Positions 37,386 to 47,871 of a stretch of 64,000 nucleotides of DNA are shown here, in pieces. A program made the position numbers and the translations under genes. The notes under the pieces were generated by a model. The model searched no databases. It was not told the origin of the DNA and worked only from the letters and a program-made list of their open reading frames with translations. Every line of letters begins with the position of its first letter. The stretch's first letter is position 1. Source of the stretch: Lineus longissimus (Eukaryota; Nemertea; Pilidiophora; Heteronemertea; Lineidae); assembly GCF_910592395.1 (NCBI RefSeq), contig NC_088325.1, forward strand, positions 15,502,109-15,566,108. The letters run 5' to 3'.

Positions 37386-38554
37386 TAGAAGAGGCAGACA
37401 GGTTGTGCATGTCTTCACAAGTACTTGCTGCATTACATCTTGCCTCGGACTTCAAATCTCACTAGTCCATGACAATGTTGTCAGTGTACATGGGATTGGA
37501 TGTTGGAAGATGGACAAGACAGTACGTCATTTGGTCAGCTTGGACAGGTGATGTCTTAAGAAGGTGGCGACAGGACTTATGAAAATAGGAACGAGCACAA
37601 GAAAGTCTGGTTTTACAATATACATATATCTTATTAATTTTGTATAGTTACTGACATTTACAGTGAAATAAAGATAAACGTTTACATGTAGACTAGGTTC
37701 ACAGGAGGAACCCCGAGTCCTGGCATTCTGTTGTCCCCACTTGTTTATGCCTCTTGTTGCATGAATCATACATCACAGTAATGTCACACAGGAATTAACA
37801 TTTGTAGGACTCTCTGAACAATCTTGGAGTCTGAATAAATAGCATGTACATGAGGAGACAATAGCAGGTACAGCCCAACAGTGTAAAGACCACCATGTCA
37901 ACCAGCAAGGCAGAGGGAACAAGTTCAATGGACAAAACATCAAAGTATTCAATTGATTGTACACACCCATATTTAGGATTTTGAGTTGAGGTATTCACAT
38001 GTGACTTGTCCTCTGCCTCTTATGTTGAAAGGTGCATTGGAAACAAGTGAGGAGTTACCCTTAACCTGAACTAAAGCTCATGATCAATCAAAAGAACTGC
38101 GAAGTCTTCTCTCTCTGTCGAGATCGTAGAACATTCACTAGGACATGTGGAGGATGAAAAAACACCCATGTCCATCAACAGTGGAGGACAATGTTATATG
38201 GCCAGTTCTACTAACAGTAATCATCCCAATTTCATTGGTTGCTGGAGCGAGAAGTCCCTGAATAAATAATTGACTAGCACTCAAACCAGTGCTGGGAAAA
38301 GGCCTCTTTAAAATAAATAGGGAAATAGTTTGTATCAATTTGTCTCGTCATTACTGGGAGAGTAGAGCAACTGCTCGTCAACATTGAAAAATTGTTTGAA
38401 ATCACCAGAATTTCAAGCCATTTTTAAGAAGGTTTATGTCTTGTTGCAAATGGTAAAGAGAAGGTGCCATGACTTGTTCACTATCATTCCAGTCTGATTT
38501 CCAAAACTATGAAATGAAACATTTTGTAGTCCCGATGTAATAAATAGAAATATC
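37386..38554 (-). other. 3' flank / 3' UTR of ARCN1; possible small membrane ORF
   Basis: This covers the downstream side of the delta-COP stop codon. I see no canonical minus-strand AATAAA in the first few hundred bases. A minus-strand open stretch at 37795-37995 has a hydrophobic run (LLVDMVVFTLLGCTCYCLLM) that could be one membrane span, but it has no ATG at its start, no clear splice acceptor and no family I recognise. It is not called as a gene. Confidence 0.3.
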
Positions 38555-41500
38555 CTATAAGATTTCGTATTTTGCCACGTAGAAGACGGTCTCGGATGAA
38601 TACCGGACTGGGGATTTATCATCAACCATTAGCACGTCTTGAATCTGGAGACAAAGAAGAATCATACATGTTAAACAATGGAATTTATCCATTCAGTTGA
38701 ATCGAAAGTAAGAGATGCAGCAAGCAATTGAAATATTGGAGAAGAGCTACTTACTTCCATGTCGCAGTATGACTTCTTGGAATAGAAAGTGACATTGATA
38801 GGGTAGAAATCATCGGGATGTCCACCCATCGAGAACTCCATTGCTCCCGTCTTGTTTGATCCATCGATCACAGCGTGTCGCCACTCAAGCAGGTTTTTCC
38901 GACTCTCGTATTGATACTCTCCATCACATTCGTTCACGACGGGACTGCCGACACCAGACCTGAACGAGAATCAACATATCGCATACATGTTGCTTTCATC
39001 AGTCAGTTTATCTTTCATGATTAACAGGCAGTTCTCTTTGTAAGTTTGGCAAGTTCAACTGAAGGCTGACAAAAGATGATCCCTAGTTTCCATCACCATA
39101 CAAAGGTTGTTGTTATCAAGACACAGGCTATTGCCTGGCTGTCGTAAAGAGAGATTGTCCAAATGTAGCTTCTTTGTCAATGAATGTTATGCCATCACTG
39201 ATGATGAACTTGTGTGTGTCAGCAGAGAAAGTTCTAAAGACCAAGCGGGATTTTCCCCAAACTTACGGTGTTGGTATTGAAATGATAACATCATTCAACT
39301 CAAGGTCTTCATCTTCCAGTTCATATTCTATATTGATATCACAACCATTTCCACTTTCTGTTGGCCAACAATTTACTGAAATAAACAAGATGAAAATGTC
39401 AGCAACAAGACTGACACTCAGACAAAGGTTGAACAGCAGTTGAAAATGTCAACGAGGGCTTCTTCCCACTGGGTCACAATGATGACTCCCCTGGATTGGA
39501 GGATGCTGGTCTGTTGCAGGTTATCTGCCTGACACTCTTGAGCTACTGACCTCCCAGGGTCTCCTCACTTACTTGACAAAGGCATTAAGTTTGAATCCTG
39601 CGTCTGGAATTTCCACTTCAATACGCCCACGTCTTGATTCAGTGGGAATGGTTTGGCCGGGTTTTTCAAACCAATAAAACCTTCCTTGAATAAGTTTTTA
39701 TCTACGTTTGGATGTGTCTGCAATTGGAGAGGAAAACATGAGATCACAAACATCTCTTCACCTTTTCTACAAGGCAATAGAACGATAGAGGTCGATGTGG
39801 AACTTGCTTTGGAAGATCAAGTCAGTTCTCAATAAACTAAAATGCGCCAAGGCCAACACATCACTGTTGTGATACATGCCAATTTCAGTAAATTGCTTCT
39901 GATATAGGATTGGATTAATTGAAGTTGGCTACCGACCTGCAGCAGCATTCCTTTTGTGTCTCTATTGTTGACGGCCACCCTGACCCGAGCAACCGCCTCA
40001 TCAGTAATCCGCAGCGTCACCAGCCCATTGATCTCTAGATTCTGTAAGCCGCCATCACGACCTGCAATCAATGTGATCTTCTCCTCCATGCGCAGGTGGA
40101 TGCTCTCTTGGTTGACAGCAGGCGTGGCAGATTTGGTGATGGCGGAAGGTTGCGAGGGTGCGCTTGGGTTGGTCACATCTGTCGAGAGCAAAGAAAGGAT
40201 AATAATTGTAACTCTCAAGTGTAAGATGCAGAAGAGGCACTAAAGACACGTTTGCCGTAGACAAACGGAAGGGAACTGCAATTATCTAGAGAAATGAACT
40301 CACGTTCTCCCTCCGACTTCAATGTATCAATGAAACTGTCCACATCCTTGGTCTTGCTGCCTAACTTCATGGCTTTGCTTGGTCCAGATGGTTTACTTGG
40401 GGTGGTGTAGGAAGGCTTGGAGACCGGCTCCATTATAGCCGATTCAACTGAACCACCGTAGTCACGACTCGAGGAACCACCACCGAAACCACCATAGCCG
40501 CCTGATGTTGGCTTGCCGCCACGTCGATTTGCTTCTTTGCGAGCCTGTGTCAGTTCCTTTGCCTTTCTTCGCATGTTCTCTTTGGCTTCACGCTCTTGGG
40601 TCTGAATTGTAATGAACACAACAGTAAGAGGGATGGTACAATCATAACAAGGAATCCAACCTTTTTTAACCACTCTGACATTAACTTCTCATCTGTCAAA
40701 GCATGCTCAGTTCAGTGAAATTAAGCCAGAGAATAAGACGCACCTGTCTGATAGCCTGGAACACCTTCTCCTCATGAGAATCCATTTCTGTGAATGTTCG
40801 AATCTGTGCCAAGTTGACGTTTTCACGGTAACCAAGGGCAACAATTTCATCAAATGCGAAGATGAGGGGAAAGGCATTATCAACGATCTCACTTTCTTCC
40901 ATGCTGCGGCAGTATTCAGGAATCTGAAAGAAGTAGGTTACGTATAAGTTAAGAAACCAGCAATAAGGTTAGCCACAGAAGTTTCAGATCTTATAATCAA
41001 ATCATTACATTGCTATTTCTTAGAAAATTATGGATATGAATTGTTCAATGGTCAAACTATCATTTGCAGACTATGACGACAGCTTGACACTCACCACTCT
41101 GGCAAACAAGCGAAGTGTTTCCAAGTCCTCCAGGATATTACTGGCTTTAGTTGTAATCAGCAGCATGTATAACTTCTCAAGTGGCTGATAGACGTAGCGC
41201 ACACTCTCTGTCTCAACAAAAGTGTGCTGCTTGCCAGAGCTCATCAGTTTTGGAAACGCTGCAAGAAGTCCTTCGATCCTAGAGCGTGTCATGTCTACAA
41301 ACTGTCTCGAAACAATGGCTGAAATAAACACATTAATTCTGTTATTGATATGGGCTTACAAGGTGTTACTGCAAACATGTCTTTGTGCTGTGAATCTGTT
41401 GTCCAGGTTATAATTGTAACTAAATCAAAGAGACGGGACAAATAGTTTAGCTTTGTATCAGTCAGCGGAGGCCATGGTGAGCCACAACAAACCAGCAGCA

Positions 41501-42071
41501 AACAGGAGACTGAGTGGTTGCATACTGTATGTTCGCTGTGCCCAATTTTGTTTTGTTTTGGCACTGAACTGCCATCTTCCCCTGGTATGCTGTCAACTCT
41601 GGCTGTCCCCCATCCAACTGGTACGAAAGTTTTCTCTGTTATGAAGTCTGTACCTTTTCCAGCCTTGTTACACACTGCTGCTGCTAACAGCACCTGAAAA
41701 AATTGAAAAGATAATCAGTTGAGAGGAGTTTTGAGAGAACACCTACGAGTCGACTACGTACGTCAGCCATATCTCATATGCAAAAGTTTACTTGATCCGC
41801 TGATCGTGACCTTTCCTTGAACTCTTGAAACATTGTCAATGGTCCAGGACTCAAGTCTAGGTTATTTGCCACTACAAACAAGTACACAACACAGTCGAAA
41901 AGTGACACCAGTGGCAGTGCATCACAATGCATTGCAAGGCACTGCACTTTGCAGCTGCTGGCTTTAGTTGAGGAATTTTTCTCATTTCAAATACTGTTTT
42001 CGGTTTCTTTTTGCGGGTTGTTTCTGTATATTTTTGGTGTCGTCTGAAGCTTGATTGTTTACACTTACCAT
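38555..42071 (-). CDS. ARCN1: Coatomer subunit delta (delta-COP, archain), complete ten-exon gene
   Basis: Delta-COP is part of the F-subcomplex of the COPI coat, which binds Arf1-GTP membranes and cargo and drives Golgi-to-ER and intra-Golgi transport. Coding exons: 42069-42071 (ATG only), 41654-41693, 41095-41318, 40744-40923, 40304-40601, 39937-40178, 39573-39717, 39267-39375, 38755-38959 and 38555-38644. All junctions are GT-AG, phases agree, and the sum is 1,536 nt = 511 residues, the usual length in animals. The N-terminal longin domain begins [20 protein letters not shown], and [20 protein letters not shown] is near residues 110-130. A Lys/Arg-rich helix ([17 protein letters not shown]) and a Gly/Ser linker ([10 protein letters not shown]) follow. 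From about 270 comes the mu-homology domain, with [51 protein letters not shown] and the C-terminus VAKYEIL. No damage is seen. The gene is probably constitutively expressed from a promoter shared with the rightward side. Confidence 0.97.
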
Positions 42072-42602
42072 CGTGCAAGTATTACAGATTATTTATGAAT
42101 GTTACGTGGTGAAATTTGGCTTTCTATTTGCTCAGAAAATCACAAGTTCCAGCTCATTCACCGAAAATGGCAGCGGCCACGTCAATTTTGGTGTATCAAT
42201 ACGCAGTGACGAAAGTCAATGGACTTTTCTCGCTTTTCATTAATGATTTCTTAGACCGTTCAAGGTTTCACAAATCCTTATCAAACTGGGAGAGACAAAG
42301 TGCCAAATATCTACTGAAACATAAGCTTTATCAAGGTTAAATGTGCACTATTTTCAGACATTTTAAGTAGTCCGGATATCCGGATTTTGCTGCACTCTGG
42401 TGTGACTTTGTGGCACTAGCACCTATCGAAAAAGCTAAATTCTGCCCCACCCCTTTATCTTCAAAGATCCCCACCTCGTCAAGTAAGAGATTATCTTTCT
42501 GTTCAACTAATCCACTTCAGTTGACACGCCTTAATTGTTGCCTGATTCTGATTTCTAATCAGCATGCTAATTGACAGGTCACGTGACTTTGAGTCAATCA
42601 AC
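42072..42602. promoter_or_regulatory. Probable bidirectional promoter between ARCN1 and rightward transcription
   Basis: ARCN1 starts at 42071 on the minus strand. On the plus strand ATGGCAGCGGCC begins at 42167 and CAACATGGCGGTG at 42599. A palindromic GTCACGTGAC (42578-42587) sits 15 bp before the second ATGGCGG. GTCACGTGAC matches the core bound by USF/TFEB-type bHLH factors, and ATGGCGG matches YY1-type start elements. Function is inferred from motif and position. Confidence 0.45.
42167..42340 (+). CDS. Small ORF or first coding exon, divergent from ARCN1
   Basis: Fifty-seven codons starting MAAATSILVYQYAVTKVNGL and ending KLYQG-stop, with a good start context (GAAAATGG). The ATG is 96 bp from the ARCN1 ATG on the opposite strand. 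The translation has protein-like composition with a short hydrophobic stretch and a basic C-terminus, but I recognise no family. It could be a small protein, a leader ORF, or chance coding over a YY1-type promoter element. Confidence 0.3.
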   Translation: MAAATSILVYQYAVTKVNGLFSLFINDFLDRSRFHKSLSNWERQSAKYLLKHKLYQG

Positions 42603-42741
42603 ATGGCGGTGAAGTCAATGTTTTGTTCCTGTGAGTTTCAAAGTCTCCTGTAATCAGCTCGAATAAACTCCCAATTTGTTTGGATAATTGCCGTAATTGT
42701 TACAAAGATCAATTAAACTATTGTTATTCTATTGATTCAAG
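42600..42741 (+). other. Candidate 5' UTR exon of the rightward gene
   Basis: TTGATTCAAG/GTATGT at 42741/42742 is a good donor. The candidate exon starts near the ATGGCGG at 42603, just after the GTCACGTGAC box. The next acceptor downstream is the strong one at 43357. Start position unproven. Confidence 0.35.
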
Positions 42742-43357
42742 GTATGTGTTGCATCCTCACCCTTATAATTTTTCCTCAAAGAGACACCGAAAATGTTATC
42801 ATGAAAAAAAATCAAATATCATTTTTGCATGCATCTCTCTGTGTATGTCTGAGTAGGGCTATGCTGTAGACGAACAACTAGGCCTATTTTAAGCATGCAT
42901 TAAACTCTTAAAATCCTAGAAAGAAGCTGATCGATACTTACAGTGCACATCCTTTAAGGCTTTAGTGATTCAAAGCTGTACTAGCAGTTCATAGTCATGG
43001 CATAGGACTAAACCACTGGAAAGGGTGGATTGTATACCCGTCCCAACCACAGATAATGTTGGGGCTGAAATGTTGTTCGAAACAATATGTCAAGGTATGA
43101 ATAATCCACTGGCGAGCGATATCAGTCAATCTGCTCTCTTGTCTTGTACTCCGTAAAGTTGTTTTTCATTCATCATTTGAGGTGATCCCGGAGGAAGACG
43201 TTTTTTGTTATAATCCAATTATCAGTTCCATAAATCCATGTTTGATGTGTGCGACTGCAACATAAAAGTGGAGAGAAAAATCAAAGAAATGTTAAATTCA
43301 TTGCATGTATGCATTGCACTGCATTTGAAAACCTGACCGAATTTCTCTCTATTTCAG

Positions 43358-43485
43358 GAATAACTGTGACTTAATCAGGATTGACCATGCATGGATTATT
43401 GCTGTTGAGGGATAATCTCTTATCCTTGCTGGATTGACTTGACTTTATCTGAAGGACAATCTGCAACGATGGCTGTTGCTTCAAG
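43358..43485 (+). CDS. Candidate exon carrying the start codon of a rightward gene
   Basis: The acceptor TTTCTCTCTATTTCAG ends at 43357 and the donor TTCAAG/GTAAGA lies at 43485/43486. Both are strong. Coding would start at ATG 43469 (context CAACGATGG), giving Met-Ala-Val-Ala-Ser and two bases of the next codon (phase 2). The upstream part of the exon is leader with two short ORFs. The same frame continues in 56111-56210. No family recognised. Confidence 0.45.
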
Positions 43486-44945
43486 GTAAGAATCGAGATA
43501 TAAATAAATCGAGAAAAAAAATTACCAAAAAATCATGCAAAGAATTTTTATTTTAGGTGTAATAACTGAATCCCTGGCTGAAGCATTCATAAAATTCTCA
43601 ATTCTGCTCCTTATCTCCACAAATCAATGCCTGAAACCCCCAAATAGGTTTATGGAAGGCCTGTGGTTGTTCAGAGACTAGATAAACCTAAAGAAAATAG
43701 GCACAATGATAACCACAAGGTAAACCACTATGAACCCTGAATACCCACCACTGACTTTCAGTCAGCAACCAACTGCATGCGCTGACCAGGCCCTACACCA
43801 CCAGTCTACATAGAACACACCTCCTTCATACACATCTGTCAAGCAACTGCCAAAAGCAGTTTGAACCTGATTGAGTGAGTCCAGGTCTTATGTAATCAGA
43901 CCCCAAGTCCTGTCTTTGTTTTTTTAAATGATTGTGGAGGTGTCCATGTGTCATGCAAGCTGTGCTTGAGTGGACTTGAATGTTTCATTCAAGACTCAAC
44001 AATGGCAACATAACAATGATAATCAATTGGGGTTTTGTTGTACACACATGCATGTGTTTCAGTGTATAAACCCTTGTGTTTGTGAGTTTGATTGAATTAA
44101 CCAACAAATAACCCATTATCCAGGTTAAAGCACATCTTGTCAACAGTAGTTTAGCATTGAGGGAGAACATTTATGATTTTATGTCACTCCTTGAGTGAGT
44201 GTACCAGTTTGAATTAAACGTTTATAAAAGTTTATGTACAAAATGTAAAGAGAACTTCATGCATGGGGTTACAGTTAAATGGAAAAAGCTAAAGACTAGG
44301 ACAGTAGAATAGGGGTCGAAAAATCCACTAGTCCCTAGCCGGGACTTGTGACTTCGATAGCTGGGCTAGCCTACCGTCAGGCATACTATAAGGAATTACT
44401 GAAAGAGCAAGCCCAGACTTTGAAATTCATAGCTTGGGACTAGTCAACTTGACAACGATTTTCGACCCCTGTAGACTGACTTGGCATGACGTCAAGACCC
44501 TTATGAGTTATTCAAGTAATGTACAACCCAGTCCTCGGGAGTGTTTATACAGCAGGAAGCATCTAAATAACGCCTAATTCTACTGCCTGTATACATTTGC
44601 CTCAATGGAAGACTTGACCTTAGCTTCCAGCCTAATCCGGTTGATTTTCATCCATTGTTGAACGTGACCCACATATATATGATATCATTTTTTATGTATC
44701 CTGTTTTGTCATACACTGGGTGAATTGTCTGACGGAAAGTGGCGAAAATGACCGTTTCATGTCCGCCTAATTATGTCAAACTGGTCTGACTTATGATCAG
44801 AGTATTCAGACCTTTGCCTTCTTTGGCTTTATGACAGGTCCGTGAATTGTGAAATGTCAAAATGGGTACAGTCAATTTTGATTACATAAGTCTACTGGAA
44901 TGAGGAGGTGTAACATGTAATTGATATTTGCTCAATACCATCAAC

Positions 44946-45330
44946 CCCCTGCCCGCGGCCTATCAGTGTCAGCTCCCTGACCCGTGGCCCATCAGCCCCC
45001 TGACCCATGGCCCATCAGCCCCCTGCCCGCGGCCTATCAGTGTCAGCTCCCTGACCCGTGGCCCATCAGCCCCCTGACCCATGGCCCATCAGCCCCCTGC
45101 CCGCGGCCTATCAGTGTCAGCTCCCTGACCCGTGGCCCATCAGCCCCCTGACCCATGGCCCATCAGCCCCCTGCCCGCGGCCTATCAGTGTCAGCTCCCT
45201 GACCCGTGGCCCATCAGCCCCCTGACCCATGGCCCATCAGCCCCCTGCCCGCGGCCTATCAGTGTCAGCTCCCTGACCCGTGGCCCATCAGCCCTTGCTC
45301 TCAGCCCATCAGCCCCCTGCCCATCAGCCC
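44946..45330. repeat. 74-bp C-rich minisatellite
   Basis: Five copies of a 74-bp unit, with CCCGCGGCC at 44952, 45026, 45100, 45174 and 45248. Each is built of three diverged subunits containing GGCCCATCAGCCCCCTGACC or similar. Strongly strand-asymmetric (few G runs on the plus strand). It lies in the long candidate intron. Confidence 0.9.
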
Positions 45331-46088
45331 ACATTTCTCAATGACTGGAAGCAGGAAGTCTTATTAAGAATAATTTGTGAGTTCAGCGTTTAGGTGACCT
45401 ATAAAACAATGGGCATGTAATTGTTGCCTGGTCAAGGCCTTGTACAGGCCTACAATCACAAGGTCTGACTATGATTCATCCATTGAGAAGTGAAGCAATA
45501 TTCATGTGTATGTGTGAGGCAGAGTCAGGAAGCAAGCATCCATCACCATAGCAACATTGCCTTCTTGTTTTATGAATGATATTGAGCTTGGATTTCCCAA
45601 GGCCCAAACTCACAAGACTGTCCAGGAGGCTACACCCGTCCTTCTTTGTTTGACATGATTGAGATGAGATAAAACTTGAGATAAAACCAAAAAGAAGGGA
45701 AAGTGCAAGGGTGTCGAGCTCTACACCATAACCATCCGTGATAGGTCCTCACATCTCCTCGGGCAGCCTCAGAGTCACCAAGGATCAGCTTCCTTCAACT
45801 TAGTCTAGGCGGTTGAAAATGAGTCAAAAAGAAACTTTATATCCGGTCAATAAAGTGTTGGTTTACTACACTTCATGCACTTATAAAAAGACACAGTACA
45901 TATTTACTCAGTTAGTTTGAACAAGACTTATTGAATAAGATTTGATAAAAACTTACAGAATACTTGACCAAATCTGTCACAATAGGTTGATGTCTGTGTC
46001 AATCTGAACAAATATTTTTGTGTCTTGTTAATCTCGTTTGGGGTAACTTATTATGATATGGAACATAGGCCTACCACTGACAGTCCAA

Positions 46089-46435
46089 GAGTCAAGTCTA
46101 TAGTCTTTATCAGCTGTCAGAACAGGCAATGAAATGAATTCCCCACCTCTTTAGAGTCAAGTCTGTAGTCTTTATCAGCTGTCAAAACAGGCAATGAAAT
46201 GAATTCCCCACCTCTTTAGAGTCAAGTCTGTAGTCTTTATCAGCTGTCAGAACAGGCAATGAAATGAATTCCCCACCTCTTTAGAGTCAAGTCTGTAGTC
46301 TTTATCAGCTGTCAGAACAGGCAATGAAATGAAACGCTGCATTCCCCACCTCTTTAGAGTCAAGTCTGTAGTCTTTATCAGCTGTCAGAACAGGCAATGA
46401 AATGAAACGCTGCATTCCCCACCTCTTTTTGCAGC
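46089..46435. repeat. 65-bp tandem repeat
   Basis: Five copies starting GAGTCAAGTCT at 46089, 46154, 46219, 46284 and 46357. The last two carry an insertion (AAACGCTGC) that lengthens the unit to 73-74 bp. Confidence 0.9.
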
Positions 46436-46974
46436 TCCCACATGAAAGTACTCATGAACGCTGCATCAATACTCTGTGTTTTTTTTGGTGAGGTTGCGAA
46501 TCTAGTCGATCTACTTCATCTACCTAACATGACAGACAAAAGTGTACATTTGTATTAGACCATGCGTGCAGATTCTTTGCTTGTGATGGTCTGGGATTGA
46601 TTGATTTCTCATGTCTTGGTTGATCAGCGAATCACTACTTTGTGTACATTTCACACACTGCATCGGCAGCGAGAATGTAAGCCAATCTAGACTGGTACCC
46701 AAACCTGTTCTTACAGTTTGCAGAATGGAGTGTGTGGACTGGAGCTCAGAGATATGGAATACATGCTTTGTCTTGGTCTCCAGGCTCTAACTACCACATT
46801 AACAAAAGATCAATTTGACGAGTAAGCTTACAGGGAACTCGGAGACAGACAGAGTCCTGGCAATATTAATGTAATAAAGCTAGAATAGGCCAGACTAGTC
46901 ATGACAGGTTGGGCATGGTCTTATCAAGCCAGCTCTCCAAGATCCAGTGATCTGCCCCATATATATCTGATGTC

Positions 46975-47870
46975 TCACACATGCACTTTATATCATACCC
47001 AGAGTAGACCCTAAAGAGTCAATGAGGAACAGGTTGGTTGCCATGATCGAGAGACTCACACATGTACTTTATGTCATACCCAGAGAAGACCCTAAAGAGT
47101 CAATGAGGAACAGGTTGGTTGCCATGATCGAGAGACTCACACATGTACTTTATGTCATACCCAGAGTAGACCCAAAAGAGTCAATGAGGAACAGGTTGGT
47201 TGCCATGATCGAGAGACTCACACATGTACTTTATGTCATACCCAGAGAAGACCCTAAAGAGTCAATGAGGAACAGGTTGGTTGCCATGATCGAGAGACTC
47301 ACACATGTACTTTATGTCATACCCAGAGAAGACCCTAAAGAGTCAATGAGGAACAGGTTGGTTGCCATGATCGAGAGACTCACACATGTACTTTATGTCA
47401 TACCCAGAGAAGACCCTAAAGAGTCAATGAGGAACAGGTTGGTTGCCATGATCGAGAGACTCACACATGTACTTTATGTCATACCCAGAGTAGACCCTAA
47501 AGAGTCAATGAGGAACAGGTTGGTTGCCATGATCGAGAGACTCACACATGTACTTTATGTCATACCCAGAGTAGACCCTAAAGAGTCAATGAGGAACAGG
47601 TATCTGGTTGCCATGATCGAGAGACTCACACATGTACTTTATGTCATACCCAGAGTAGACCCTAAAGAGTCAATGAGGAACAGGTATCTGGTTGCCATGA
47701 TCCAGAGACTCACACATGTACTTTATGTCATACCCAGAGTAGACCCTAAAGAGTCAATGAGGAACAGGTATCTGGTTGCCATGATCCAGAGACTCACACA
47801 TGTACTTTATGTCATACCCAGAGTAGACCCAAAAGAGTCAATGAGGAACAGGTATCTGGTTGCCATGGTA
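46975..47870. repeat. 81/84-bp minisatellite that keeps one frame open
   Basis: Eleven copies, with the ATG of AATGAGGAACAGG at 47022, 47103, 47184, 47265, 47346, 47427, 47508, 47589, 47673, 47757 and 47841. The period is 81 bp, then 84 bp after a 3-bp insertion (GTATCTGG for GTTGG). Because both lengths are multiples of three, one frame reads about 288 codons of a repeated 27/28-residue block (MRNRLVAMIERLTHVLYVIP...). Without splice or homology support it is best taken as a non-coding minisatellite in an intron. Confidence 0.9.
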
Positions 47871-47871
47871 A

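Noticed and set aside
45132-45344. 70-codon Pro-rich ORF
   Set aside because: It is a reading of the 74-bp minisatellite; the period is not divisible by three and the frame is not maintained across copies.
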